Positions 9,828-20,181 of a stretch of 41,408 bases of DNA are shown one piece after another. The notes under the pieces were generated by a model. It saw only the letters and a program-made list of their open reading frames with translations, was not told where the DNA came from and searched no databases. The position numbers and the translations under genes were made by a program. The stretch covers positions 1 through 41,408 of the forward strand of contig JAFLVQ010000003.1 of the NCBI GenBank assembly GCA_022508205.1. Direction: 5' to 3'. The stretch comes from Spirochaetales bacterium. Its GTDB lineage: Bacteria; Spirochaetota; GWE2-31-10. Every line of letters starts with the position of its first letter. Position 1 is the first letter of the stretch.

Positions 9828-9846
9828 TTTTGTGGGATGCAGTTTT

Positions 9847-10608
9847 ATGGAAGATACTAATCGAAAAATTATCGATGTAAAAAACTTGCGGAAATCTTTT
9901 GGTGATACGGAAATCATCAAAGGTATTTCGTTTTCTGTGCATAAAGGAGAAGTTCTCGGGATTATAGGGCCGAGCGGCTCCGGAAAATCCACGATATTAA
10001 GATGTATTTCTCAATTGGAAACCGTAAGCAGCGGTTCTATCAGTATTTGCGGGCGTCCGCTTGTAACCGACGGAGTTTATGCTGCGAAAAACGAGCGTCA
10101 TGAAATTATTTTAAAAAGCGGACTGGTTTTTCAGAATTTCAATTTGTTTCCTCATTATTCGGTATTGGAAAATGTTACTGCGGCGCAAATTACCGTTTTA
10201 AAAAAAACGACCGATGAAGCACGGCAGACTGCGTCGGAGCTGCTGAGACGAATGGGGCTGATAGATAAAGCCGATAATTACCCGTACGAACTGTCCGGCG
10301 GTCAGCAGCAGCGCGTTTCCATTGCGAGAGCACTGGCATTAAAACCGGAAGTGCTGCTTTTCGACGAACCGACGAGTGCGCTGGATCCGGAATTAACCGG
10401 AGAAATTCTTGCGGTGATAAAAGAGCTTGCCGCAGAAAAAATGACTATGGTTGTGGTTACTCATGAAATGGCATTTGCCAGAGATATTTCCAGTGAAGTA
10501 ATTTTTATGGACAACGGCGTGATTGTGGAGCAGGGAAATCCGACCGATGTTATCAACAATCCGCAGACTCAGCGGACAAAAGTTTTTTTATCCAGATTCA
10601 ACAGTTAA
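9847..10608 (+). CDS. Amino-acid ABC transporter ATP-binding protein
   Basis: [14 protein letters not shown] (Walker A), [30 protein letters not shown]; start taken at ATG 9847 ([19 protein letters not shown]). Confidence 0.93.
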   Translation: MEDTNRKIIDVKNLRKSFGDTEIIKGISFSVHKGEVLGIIGPSGSGKSTILRCISQLETVSSGSISICGRPLVTDGVYAAKNERHEIILKSGLVFQNFNLFPHYSVLENVTAAQITVLKKTTDEARQTASELLRRMGLIDKADNYPYELSGGQQQRVSIARALALKPEVLLFDEPTSALDPELTGEILAVIKELAAEKMTMVVVTHEMAFARDISSEVIFMDNGVIVEQGNPTDVINNPQTQRTKVFLSRFNS

Positions 10609-10670
10609 TTTCGATTTTGGCAATTCTGTATTTATTCTTCGGTTTTTATGATTGCTTTAAACGTGGTAAT

Positions 10671-10705
10671 AATTTTGTTTCCCGCTGCAAACAAAATTTT
10701 TATTT
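10671..10705 (+). terminator. Probable terminator after the ABC operon
   Basis: AATTTTGTTT-cccgctgc-AAACAAAATT stem followed by T-rich tract. Confidence 0.6.
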
Positions 10706-10802
10706 GATAAAAATTTGAGTATATGAATACTCCATGCCGAAAAATGGAACGCAATATCTATAAAATTTTTTGCAGTGAAAGTAAAAACTCGGAGAACTTA
10801 CT

Positions 10803-12755
10803 ATGAGAAAAAAAATCTTGATTGCCGTATTGATGTGCCGTTTTTTATCTGCCATGAGTGCGTCGGATATTGAAATTGCCAAAACGTATTTGAAACGGGC
10901 AATTATTAATCGTGATAATCCGCAGATTTCATCATTTATGATTGATAAAGCCGGTGAATACGCCGCTTTTTTCCCCGAGTGCGAGTTTTTACTGCTGGAA
11001 AATTGTCGGAAAACCGGTAATTTCGGCAATGCGGAAAAACTCGTAGCCGATATGTTGATAAAGAGAGATAAAGCCTTTTTGATTGATGATTACGATATTG
11101 ATTTGCTGTCTGCGCAAATTTATTACTATCTGCATTCTTATAAGGAGGCACTTCCGTTTTACAAATCGGTAATTAGTCACCCCGGCAAAAGAACATTCGA
11201 CAACTATTTGGAATATTTATCATGTGCATTTTTGGCTGATGCTCCGGCTGCGCAAATGCTGCCTGTACTGCGCGAAGCTTCTTCATTGTTTCCCAATCGG
11301 GAAATTGTTTTTTATCAGACTTTGTATTCTTTCAAAACCGGAACAACACCTTTCGGCGAGCCTATTCAACTGATTCGTCAATTGGAAAATAATGATTATT
11401 CTGTGCAGGAAGTTCAATATTTAAAGTCTTTCCTTGTAAAAAATGAAGAAGAGCTGGGAATATTCATAGATGATTTTATGCAGATACAGGATATTTCGCC
11501 GAAATGGGGGCGCGATATTGTTTACGAGCTTTTGCGGCGGCTTACCATTACCGATGAACGTATTTTGGATAATTGTTTGTCGTTGTGGGAAAAATATGAC
11601 GGAAACAATGACGTGCGGACTTTTCGATTTCTTGCCTATTCACCGCTTGCGGATTGGATTAAATCCAATGAAAAATTTGCATGGTGGGCAGACTATACCG
11701 GAAAGCGTACGGTCGATACGGACAACAACGGCAGACCCGAACTGGTTGTGGAAGTAAAAAACGGAATTGTTATCAACCGCAGTGAAGATAAAAATCAGGA
11801 CGGAATATCGGAAACGGAGTTTGATTTTTACGATAACGGCAAAATTGACAAAATTTATATCCGTGAAGATAATGAAAATTTTTGGTGTTATGATTTTAAT
11901 CAGTACGACGGTTCGCTTTTGACAGTGGAAAATGTGCGTGCAGGTAAATTGGCGGAAAAAAATGTTATGCGCAGAGGTGCGTTTGTTTTCAATGAAAGCA
12001 TGCCGTATCCGGTTCTTCAGGATTTGCTTGTCGATTTTCGAGAAGAATATCGTGACGGTGAAGTCCTGCGAAGTAAATTTTCCGAAGGAAAAATAGTCAT
12101 GCAGGAAAAAGACAGCGACGGCGACGGCTTTTTTGAATATTGTGCTTTGTTTAACAACGGAGTAATTTCGGAAGCGTTTATCGACATGGATAAAGACGGC
12201 GTGCCGGAGCTGCATGAAATATACGACAACGGAAAACTTGTGCAGTGCGAATCGGGATATTCAAATACCGCCGGAGTTTATTATTACAAAGAGATGTTTG
12301 CAAATAACACAATTGAAAAATATTGGGACAATAACAGAGATTTGAAATACGAAATTTTGGAAAAGACGCTTCCGTCCGGAGTTGTGCAGATGTACTTTGA
12401 TTCGGATAATGACGGAGTATACAATTACATGCATGAAAAAAATAAAGACGGAACGTATGATGTTTATGAGTTGAATTCCGACGGAACTAAAAAACGCAGA
12501 ATTGCAGCGGCTGCGGCAAAGCAGCGCACTGTTAAGATGAAAAATTGGACGGTAGTTTCTTCGCGCAATGCTGATTTGCTGCCGATTCCGGATGAAATTA
12601 ATTTCTTTGATACGCAAACCGAAGGCATGAGTGGCTTCTTTTTGTATAAGAATCGAAATTTTTATTTTTCGGACGGCTTATTGGAATCTCCCGACTTCAG
12701 CTTCCGTTTACTGCGAAATGGAGAAAGATTGTTTTTGTTTGACTGCGGAGCTTAG
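10803..12755 (+). CDS. Exported protein with TPR-like N-terminal half and DxDxDG-type repeat C-terminal half
   Basis: Signal peptide MRKKILIAVLMCRFLSAMSA; helical-repeat region; loops DTDNNGRPEL, DKNQDGISE, DSDGDGFFEY, DMDKDGVPEL, DSDNDGVYNY, LNSDGTKK. Confidence 0.6.
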   Translation: MRKKILIAVLMCRFLSAMSASDIEIAKTYLKRAIINRDNPQISSFMIDKAGEYAAFFPECEFLLLENCRKTGNFGNAEKLVADMLIKRDKAFLIDDYDIDLLSAQIYYYLHSYKEALPFYKSVISHPGKRTFDNYLEYLSCAFLADAPAAQMLPVLREASSLFPNREIVFYQTLYSFKTGTTPFGEPIQLIRQLENNDYSVQEVQYLKSFLVKNEEELGIFIDDFMQIQDISPKWGRDIVYELLRRLTITDERILDNCLSLWEKYDGNNDVRTFRFLAYSPLADWIKSNEKFAWWADYTGKRTVDTDNNGRPELVVEVKNGIVINRSEDKNQDGISETEFDFYDNGKIDKIYIREDNENFWCYDFNQYDGSLLTVENVRAGKLAEKNVMRRGAFVFNESMPYPVLQDLLVDFREEYRDGEVLRSKFSEGKIVMQEKDSDGDGFFEYCALFNNGVISEAFIDMDKDGVPELHEIYDNGKLVQCESGYSNTAGVYYYKEMFANNTIEKYWDNNRDLKYEILEKTLPSGVVQMYFDSDNDGVYNYMHEKNKDGTYDVYELNSDGTKKRRIAAAAAKQRTVKMKNWTVVSSRNADLLPIPDEINFFDTQTEGMSGFFLYKNRNFYFSDGLLESPDFSFRLLRNGERLFLFDCGA

Positions 12756-12758
12756 GTA

Positions 12759-14588
12759 ATGAAAGCAAAAAAGCGTGTTTCGGTTATTGCATATTTTTTG
12801 ATGATTGCAGTGTTTTGGCTGTGCAGCTGCCAGACGATACATGATAATTCGGTAACTGAGTATCCATATCACAGTGCAGCGGAAAATATCGATGCAAATA
12901 TAAAAGACGATGATACAGAGTCGCTTTCCAAAGGATATATGAATGCTTTGAAGGAATACAATAAAAATAATTCCGAAGAAAATGCGCAATTAGTGGCTTC
13001 GATTCTGAAACGCATGAACAATCTTCTGAAAGTTTACACTGAGGATAAAAATTATGAACAGGCTGTTGATATTGCCGATACTTTGGTAAATCTGGGTGTT
13101 GAGCCGGATATTCCGTATGAGGATTGCTACAGGAATTATCTTGCCGAATTGGAGGCTTCCGATGATGTGGATAATTTTACTATTGAAAGCATAAAAAATC
13201 GTATGGGCGATAAGAAGCTGCTTTCTGAAAACGAGATTGCGGCATTTTTGGATGATTATTTCAAGCAAAACAACATAGGGCTTTTTTCTTACTATCTCAA
13301 TCATTATAAAGAAAAGTATCTTACTCTTACGGCAAGATTTCCCGATTTGGAGAAGAAATTCGGAATTCTCCTCGATAATACTGCCGCTCCCGATTTTGAA
13401 ATGTTGATGAAATCGGTAGTGACCGTGATTCTCGATAAGGGCATTGTCATAAAAAACGGAGTAGGAGGGCAGGACAAATCATTGGGAACTGGTTTTTTTA
13501 TTGACGGAAACGGATACATTCTTACGAATCATCATGTAATAGCAGAACATGTGGATCCGAGTTATAAAGGTTATACGTCGGTAAAAGTTTCTCTGCGAGA
13601 TAATCCCGATATTGAATATTCAGCAAAAGTCGTCGGTTGGGATAAAATTTACGATGTTGCTTTGCTGAAACTGCTTGGACATAAAAACGAAAACTTTATG
13701 ATTCCCGGAATTTCCGGCAGTATGAAAACCGGCGATAAAATTTTTACCATAGGCAATCCGCTGGGGATTCGCTATACGGTGACTTCCGGAATTATTTCCA
13801 ATCGTGAAATCGATATTTTCCAGATGGGACAGGGATTTCAAGTGGATGCGGCAATTAATCCGGGAAATTCCGGAGGTCCGCTGATTGACGAACGAGGGCA
13901 AGTTGTGGGAATCGTTTTTGCGGGAATTCCGCAGTATGCCGGGATAAGTTTTGCGATTCCGTTTGAGTGGGTGCGCCAGACAATTCCGCTGTTGTACCGA
14001 GGCGGTGAAGTAAAACGTTCTTGGATGGGAGCGGGGCTTTATCATGATTACGAAAGAGGAAATTTGCAGTTTTATTATTTGATGCCGGGCGGCGGCGCAG
14101 ACGAAGCGGGGATTTTACCGGGGGATGTTCTCGTAAGCATTAACGGACAAAATGTTTCGGGGATTGCACAGGCACAGTCTTTGACTGCGTGGGAAAAAAG
14201 CGGCGGGATAATCCGTGTCGGAATTAATCGTAATGGGCAAAATATGGAATTGCCGGTACGGTTGGATGATAGACCTCAGATCCCGGTTGAACAGATTTTT
14301 AAAAAGGATTCATACACGAATATTATAAAACTTATTACCGGAATGAGAATCGAACAGACAAGAAGGAGATTCGGAGTTCGCTATTATAAAATAGATTATG
14401 TGTATAAAGGTATGCCGGCATATTCTCTCAATATATCGGAAGGAGATCCGTTGATTGTATACGGAATAAAATATCTGTCAAAAGAAAAAGCCGTAGTAAT
14501 AAGCATTAATTACACAAACCGAGAAATATCGATGATGCAGCGAAGCGTTACATTGGCACTGCCTGCGGAAATTAATAATTTGCTGTGA
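12759..14588 (+). CDS. HtrA/DegP-like trypsin-fold serine protease lipoprotein with PDZ domain
   Basis: Lipobox-like AVFWLCSC; triad contexts GYILTNHHVIAEH, YDVALLKL, INPGNSGGPLIDERGQVVGI; PDZ GGGADEAGILPGDVLVSINGQ. Confidence 0.85.
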   Translation: MKAKKRVSVIAYFLMIAVFWLCSCQTIHDNSVTEYPYHSAAENIDANIKDDDTESLSKGYMNALKEYNKNNSEENAQLVASILKRMNNLLKVYTEDKNYEQAVDIADTLVNLGVEPDIPYEDCYRNYLAELEASDDVDNFTIESIKNRMGDKKLLSENEIAAFLDDYFKQNNIGLFSYYLNHYKEKYLTLTARFPDLEKKFGILLDNTAAPDFEMLMKSVVTVILDKGIVIKNGVGGQDKSLGTGFFIDGNGYILTNHHVIAEHVDPSYKGYTSVKVSLRDNPDIEYSAKVVGWDKIYDVALLKLLGHKNENFMIPGISGSMKTGDKIFTIGNPLGIRYTVTSGIISNREIDIFQMGQGFQVDAAINPGNSGGPLIDERGQVVGIVFAGIPQYAGISFAIPFEWVRQTIPLLYRGGEVKRSWMGAGLYHDYERGNLQFYYLMPGGGADEAGILPGDVLVSINGQNVSGIAQAQSLTAWEKSGGIIRVGINRNGQNMELPVRLDDRPQIPVEQIFKKDSYTNIIKLITGMRIEQTRRRFGVRYYKIDYVYKGMPAYSLNISEGDPLIVYGIKYLSKEKAVVISINYTNREISMMQRSVTLALPAEINNLL

Positions 14589-15139
14589 CAGATTCCAAGC
14601 AGGCACTGTTTATTTTTTTGCTGTTCTACTGCGGATTCTTCTTTGTTTCCGGAGTTTCTCACTTTATTCTGCTGATCATAATAATTGCGGTTTTGGGGAA
14701 AAATCATATTTGCACATTGGAAAAAGTATCGTGGCAGCATATATTAAGTGCGGTCGGAGGGATTGCAGTTTATAGTGCTGCAAAATTTTCGGTTCAAATC
14801 TTGTCCGTTCCCGGTGGATATACTGCAGCGGATTTCGATTTCAATGCATTGTTCTTTATTAAAGTATTGATATTGGTACCGATAGCGGAAGAACTGCTGT
14901 TCAGAAGCTGTCTTGCCGATGTATGCAGCGGTTTAATGTCGCATTTTTTTGTGCCGTTAAGTACGGTTTTATTTGCATCTGTTCATTTGTCCCAAGGTTT
15001 AGGCGGTGTAATCTTTGCCGCTGTATGCGCGGTGGTCCTTTCTTTTACATATAAAATGAAGAAAAAAATAATATTTTCTGTTATAATGCACTCGTTTATC
15101 AATCTCGGCGGCTGCCTTGATTGTATTTTTTTTGACTGA
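14585..15139 (+). CDS. CPBP family intramembrane metalloprotease (Abi/CAAX-like)
   Basis: PIAEELLFRSCLADV, FASVHLSQGLGG, FSVIMHSFINLGG; GTG start overlapping the upstream stop (GTGA). Confidence 0.82.
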   Translation: MTDSKQALFIFLLFYCGFFFVSGVSHFILLIIIIAVLGKNHICTLEKVSWQHILSAVGGIAVYSAAKFSVQILSVPGGYTAADFDFNALFFIKVLILVPIAEELLFRSCLADVCSGLMSHFFVPLSTVLFASVHLSQGLGGVIFAAVCAVVLSFTYKMKKKIIFSVIMHSFINLGGCLDCIFFD

Positions 15140-15148
15140 GGAAAATAA

Positions 15149-15985
15149 ATGGACGCGATACAACCGGCTTCAGAGATATTCGATTCATTATCAAAACTGG
15201 GGCTGACACAGAATGAAAGCAGAATTTTTTTATATCTGGCGCAAAATCCCGGCTCTAATGGGTATGAAATCTCGAAAAATACGGGAATCTCCCGTTCACT
15301 CGTTTACGGTGCGTTGGAAAAAATGCGCGCAGGCGGTGTAATAGAATTAACACAGACAAAATCATCATCATATTTGTTAAAACCGCTGCCGGAAATTCGC
15401 GATACGGTAAATCATGGAATAGGGCAGGCGTTTGATGAATTGGAACGCCAGCTTGCCGATATGAAGCCGCTTCCGGCAGATGAACTTTTTGTGACAATTC
15501 AGGACAGAATGCAGCAACGGGCGAAATTGGCATATATGATTAAAAATGCAAAAAAAATGCTTTTTATAAGTGCGGGGATAAATGAACTGGAATGGATACA
15601 CAAAGATTTGCAGCAAGTGCCGCCTTTCGTTGCCGTTCATATTTTCAGTTTGTCGAAATTATCCGATTTCCCGCCTCATTTTCAGCTGCATTCCAAAGGA
15701 ATGGAAGAAAGTTTTATTCAGAGTTTGGGTAATTTAAAAGCACGCTGGCGCATTCTCATGATAAAAGACCGCAGCGAAATGATGCTTTGCGGTGGCGACG
15801 AACAGCACAGTGGTACGGCAATTTATACAAAAAACAATATGATGGTTACTTTTGCGACGGAGCATTTTGTGCACGATGTAAAAATTTCTAATATCGAGCG
15901 TAATTATAATATAAGCGATTATACCGAGAACTTATTTAATGAATATTCACCGGAAAATTCGTGCGGAGAGTCGGAGAAGAGGTGA
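15149..15985 (+). CDS. TrmB-family transcriptional regulator
   Basis: LSKLGLTQNESRIFLYLAQNPGSNGYEISKNTGISRSLVYGALEKMRAGGVIELTQTKSSSYLLKPLP winged HTH plus TrmB-like C-terminal region. Confidence 0.8.
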   Translation: MDAIQPASEIFDSLSKLGLTQNESRIFLYLAQNPGSNGYEISKNTGISRSLVYGALEKMRAGGVIELTQTKSSSYLLKPLPEIRDTVNHGIGQAFDELERQLADMKPLPADELFVTIQDRMQQRAKLAYMIKNAKKMLFISAGINELEWIHKDLQQVPPFVAVHIFSLSKLSDFPPHFQLHSKGMEESFIQSLGNLKARWRILMIKDRSEMMLCGGDEQHSGTAIYTKNNMMVTFATEHFVHDVKISNIERNYNISDYTENLFNEYSPENSCGESEKR

Positions 15986-16119
15986 TGAGCAAGCGGTTGA
16001 TTGCATGGTCTTCGTTGTCTCTTTGATAATTTTTTAGTATATTGATTGCCTGCGAGTAAAAAAAAATAATTCCCGAACGATTTTGATAAATTAATAATTT
16101 TTAATAAAGGAGACACAAA

Positions 16120-16668
16120 ATGAAATGTGATATATGCAAGAAACGAGATGCAGTATTTCATATGCAGGAACAATCGGCAATGGGTGTGCGTAAAATAAGC
16201 CTGTGTGTAGAGTGTGCTCTTACCAAAGGATTGAATATTCGCGCGGAAGATATTGATAAACTTTTTGCATCCTTTATTTCCAATATTTTTGCCGAAGGTC
16301 AAACTTCTCCTGTAAATATAGCGAGTCAGACAGCTGCGAGGATATTGATTTTAAAATGTCCGGAATGCGGCAGAAGTCTGGAAGATATAACAAAGACGAA
16401 TGAAGTCGGCTGTCCGAAATGTTTTTCGTACTTCAAAAACGTTATAGATGCAATGCTTGCGAATATGAATAATTCGATAAATTATCGTGGAAATTTTCCG
16501 ACTGACTTGAGGACAAAGCATGACTACAGAGTGGAAATTTTTAATCTTAAAAAGCAGCTGAAACAATGTGTTTCTATGGAAGATTTCGATAAAGCCGCAG
16601 AAATCAGAGATAAAATAAAAGCACTGCAAGACGGCGAAAATACAGATGACAAAACAGAGGAAAAATGA
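16120..16668 (+). CDS. mcsA: McsA-like zinc-finger/UVR-motif protein
   Basis: MKCDICKKRDAVFHM...LCVECA, LKCPECGR...VGCPKCFSYF, UVR motif LKKQLKQCVSMEDFDKAAEIRDKIKAL; upstream of the mcsB-like gene and clpC. Confidence 0.85.
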   Translation: MKCDICKKRDAVFHMQEQSAMGVRKISLCVECALTKGLNIRAEDIDKLFASFISNIFAEGQTSPVNIASQTAARILILKCPECGRSLEDITKTNEVGCPKCFSYFKNVIDAMLANMNNSINYRGNFPTDLRTKHDYRVEIFNLKKQLKQCVSMEDFDKAAEIRDKIKALQDGENTDDKTEEK

Positions 16669-17723
16669 GCGGTATAGTTAAAAGTAATGAGATTATGAGA
16701 CCGCATATCGAGCTGAAAGAAATGTTTATAAATTTCAGACTTATGCAGGTACGAAATTATGAAAAATTGCCGTTTGTTTCTTCGATGTCGGAAGAATGCC
16801 GCAGTGAATTTGAAGATGATTTCATAAGTTTTATTCTGAGGAAAAAAAAACATTTGATTGTAACCAATATCGATTATTTGAGCAAAGAAAAAAGGCTTCA
16901 GCTTTATAGCCGCGGATTGTGGCTGAAAGAGCTTGATAACGAAAAGAACGTTACATTTATATATTCGGACTGCGATGATACGGCAATAATTCTCAATTAT
17001 AAAAATCATGTGACCATTTTAGTGTCGACATGTCAGCCGGCTTTTAAAAAGGTTTATAAGAAACTTACCGACATTGAAAAAAAAGTCAGCGAATTCGCCC
17101 GTGTAACTGCAAGCGAACATTATGGCTATATTTCTCCGCAGCTTAAAGACTGCGGACTTGGTTTTAAGATAACGGCGTTAATGCATATTGTTTGGATAAG
17201 AAACTTTAAATTTTTGGCATCGGAAAATAAAGAAGCTGCCGTAACTTTTGAAAGGGTTCGCAATGACCTTTTCAACCGTGGCTACCAATTGGAAAAAAGT
17301 TATTTTGAAAAAGCGGATTGTGATGATTTCTGCGAGATTTCATCCAGATTTAACTACGGTGTGACGGAGCAGGAGCTGATGGAACGCTTTGTGGAAGGAT
17401 TGAAGAGCTTTCTTGAACTTGAGCAGGACGCAGTTAATCTTGCACTGAGTGAAATCCCCGAAATAATGACAGATATGGTTTACAGAAGTTTCGGTGTGCT
17501 CAAATATGTGCGGTTATTAGGATTAAACGAAGCGATTCGTCATTGTGCGAATTTACGAATGGGCATAAAAATGAAGCTGCCGATACCGGTTGATTTGGAT
17601 TTGCTTAATAATTTGCGGCAGGTGGTTTTCGATTTTGATTTACCCGATGAAAACAGAGAAAATCAGGCAAAACGAGCGCAGCTTGTTCGTTTATTGTTGG
17701 AAGGAGATAATAATGCAAAGTAA
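16665..17723 (+). CDS. mcsB: McsB-like phosphagen/protein-arginine-kinase homologue, predicted catalytically inactive
   Basis: Position between mcsA and clpC; colinear with Mcs[31 protein letters not shown] corresponds to [52 protein letters not shown] to [32 protein letters not shown] to MLNEEDHIRI. Confidence 0.8.
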   Translation: MSGIVKSNEIMRPHIELKEMFINFRLMQVRNYEKLPFVSSMSEECRSEFEDDFISFILRKKKHLIVTNIDYLSKEKRLQLYSRGLWLKELDNEKNVTFIYSDCDDTAIILNYKNHVTILVSTCQPAFKKVYKKLTDIEKKVSEFARVTASEHYGYISPQLKDCGLGFKITALMHIVWIRNFKFLASENKEAAVTFERVRNDLFNRGYQLEKSYFEKADCDDFCEISSRFNYGVTEQELMERFVEGLKSFLELEQDAVNLALSEIPEIMTDMVYRSFGVLKYVRLLGLNEAIRHCANLRMGIKMKLPIPVDLDLLNNLRQVVFDFDLPDENRENQAKRAQLVRLLLEGDNNAK

Positions 17724-20181
17724 AGGGTTTACTCCGGCGGCAAGCAGAATTCTTTCGGAGCTTGCGCAAAATGAAGCAAGACGTTTTAATGCCGAAAAAT
17801 TGTATCCTGATCATGTGGCTTTGGCAATTTTAAGGGAAAACAAAGGTGTTTCCGGCAGAATTTTAAAAGACAACGGCATTAATCCCAATGTGGTTATTGC
17901 GGAAGTGGAAGCTGCTCAGGAAGTATCAAATGCACCTGTTTCACTTGGTGAATTGGCAGTGTCTCAGGCTTTGCAGGATGTAATAGAGATAAGCACGATA
18001 GAATCAAAGCGGATGGGGCATAATTATATAGGGACCGAGCATTTAATGCTGGGATGTATTATCGATTCCAACAGCCCTGTGTCGATAGCTTTCGGACATC
18101 AGGGAATTACACCGGATAATTATCGGGATTACATTATCAAAACCATAGGTCACGGTAAAAACGAGACGGCCGAAAAAGGCAGTGTGAAAAAAAATTCCAT
18201 TCTTACGGAATTCGGACGGGATTTGAATGAAGCCGCCAAGTCCGGCAAAATGGATAAAGTTATCGGTCGTGAAAATGAAATTCAGCGGTTGATTCAAATT
18301 CTTACGCGGCGCAGAAAAAATAATCCGATACTGCTCGGAAATCCCGGAGTCGGCAAAACCGCAATAGTAGAAGGATTGGCGCAAAAAATAGTAAGCAGAA
18401 ACGTCCCGGATAATCTGCTGCGCAAACGAATAATTGCGCTTGATATGGGGATGGTTGTTGCCGGAACAAAATATCGCGGCGAATTTGAGGAACGTTTGAA
18501 AAAAATCATGCATGAGATAAAAGAGTCCGGCGACGTGATTTTATTTATCGATGAACTGCACACTATCATCGGTGCAGGCGGTGCGGAAGGTGCAATGGAT
18601 GCGTCTAATATGCTTAAACCGGCATTGTCGCGCGGGGAACTTCAATGTATCGGTGCCACAACTCTCGATGAGTACCGCAAATATATAGAAAAAGACAGTG
18701 CATTGGAACGGCGTTTTCAGAATTTACTTGTGGAAGAAACATCCGTCGAAGATACGATAGAAATTTTGAACGGAGCAAAGCATCTTTATGAACGTCATCA
18801 TAATGTGACTTATACGAGTGAAGCCGTGCGGCAGGCTGTTTTGTTGAGCCAACGTTATATTTCGGAACGCTGCCTTCCCGATAAGGCGATTGATGTTTTG
18901 GACGAAGTCGGTGCCAAGATGAAACTGAAGCATTCGTCAAAACCTAAGGAAATTTCGGATATTGAAAATAAACTCAAAGAATTGGAAGAACGCAAAAATC
19001 AATATATAAAAGCTCAAGAGTATGAAGCGTGTTCTGCAATCAAGGAAGAACGCGAACGGCTTATCGAAACAAAAAGTGCGTTGATGAGCGCATGGCAGAA
19101 AACCAATACAAAGGAAAATATCAAAGTAACGGAAAAAGATATTGCGCAGTTTGTGTCTTCCATTACAAAGATTCCGCTGTCGGAAATAGAAGCGGAAGAA
19201 AATGAAAAACTTTTGAGATTGGAAAATGAATTGACAAAGCGTGTAATCGGGCAAAAAGAAGCTATCTCAGCTGTGTCATCTGCGGTTCGGCGTGCCAGAT
19301 TGGGACTTACTTCACCAAAACGCCCTCTTGCATCGTTTATTTTCTTGGGACCTACGGGTGTCGGTAAAACCGAATTGGCAAAATCGCTGTCCAGGTTGCT
19401 TTTGGGCAGTGAAAATGCGCTTATCAGGCTGGATATGTCCGATTTTATGGAAAAACATAATACATCGCGTCTCGTCGGTGCGCCTCCGGGATATGTAGGA
19501 TATGAAGAAGGCGGGGCACTGACCGAAAAAATCAGACGTTCGCCTTATTCTATCGTACTTTTCGATGAGGTCGAAAAAGCGCACCCCGATGTATTTAATT
19601 TGCTTTTGCAGATTTTGGAAGAAGGGGAATTGTCGGACAATTTGGGGCATGTCGTATCTTTCCGCAATACAATAATCATTATGACTTCAAATTTAGGTGC
19701 ACGCGAAATCAATAAGGACAATGTACTCGGATTCGGCGGAGTTAATACTGACCCGGACAGTGCATTTAAAGATGTACGCAATTCTGCAATCAATGAATTG
19801 AAACGTCATTTCAGTCCGGAATTTGTCAATCGTATTGACGAGACAATTGTATTTCATCCGCTATCCAAAGAAAATCTTTATTCCATTATCGATGTTATGT
19901 TTAAAGAAACGGTTGATGTTCTTATGGAAAAAAGAAAAATCGGCGTATTTCTCGATACAAGCGCGAAAGATTTTCTCATTGATGCGTACTATGACAGAAG
20001 GTACGGAGCTCGACCTTTGCGCCGTGCAATTCAAAAAGAAATTATCAATGCGCTGTCAGTCGAATTGCTTGATAGAAAAATCAACGACAGCGACATCGTA
20101 AAAGTATACTGTGAGGATAAAAAAATCGTTTTGAAAAAAATGGAACCATTAGCGGAAAATGAAAACAAAGAAGAAAGGTAG
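17713..20181 (+). CDS. clpC: ClpC AAA+ unfoldase
   Basis: Clp N domain, [19 protein letters not shown]-like middle region, [27 protein letters not shown]; start at ATG 17713 with AAGGAG, overlapping the mcsB end. Confidence 0.94.
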   Translation: MQSKGFTPAASRILSELAQNEARRFNAEKLYPDHVALAILRENKGVSGRILKDNGINPNVVIAEVEAAQEVSNAPVSLGELAVSQALQDVIEISTIESKRMGHNYIGTEHLMLGCIIDSNSPVSIAFGHQGITPDNYRDYIIKTIGHGKNETAEKGSVKKNSILTEFGRDLNEAAKSGKMDKVIGRENEIQRLIQILTRRRKNNPILLGNPGVGKTAIVEGLAQKIVSRNVPDNLLRKRIIALDMGMVVAGTKYRGEFEERLKKIMHEIKESGDVILFIDELHTIIGAGGAEGAMDASNMLKPALSRGELQCIGATTLDEYRKYIEKDSALERRFQNLLVEETSVEDTIEILNGAKHLYERHHNVTYTSEAVRQAVLLSQRYISERCLPDKAIDVLDEVGAKMKLKHSSKPKEISDIENKLKELEERKNQYIKAQEYEACSAIKEERERLIETKSALMSAWQKTNTKENIKVTEKDIAQFVSSITKIPLSEIEAEENEKLLRLENELTKRVIGQKEAISAVSSAVRRARLGLTSPKRPLASFIFLGPTGVGKTELAKSLSRLLLGSENALIRLDMSDFMEKHNTSRLVGAPPGYVGYEEGGALTEKIRRSPYSIVLFDEVEKAHPDVFNLLLQILEEGELSDNLGHVVSFRNTIIIMTSNLGAREINKDNVLGFGGVNTDPDSAFKDVRNSAINELKRHFSPEFVNRIDETIVFHPLSKENLYSIIDVMFKETVDVLMEKRKIGVFLDTSAKDFLIDAYYDRRYGARPLRRAIQKEIINALSVELLDRKINDSDIVKVYCEDKKIVLKKMEPLAENENKEER

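Noticed and set aside
11640-12215. Minus-strand ORF of 191 aa
   Set aside because: Antisense to the DxDxDG-repeat coding region; composition typical of shadow ORFs.
16841-16850. A9 tract inside mcsB as a programmed slippage site
   Set aside because: A-runs of 8-9 occur elsewhere in coding regions here (e.g. near 20600) and the frame is intact; no specific support.
16524-17009. Minus-strand ORF of 161 aa
   Set aside because: Overlaps mcsA/mcsB antisense; no recognisable motif.
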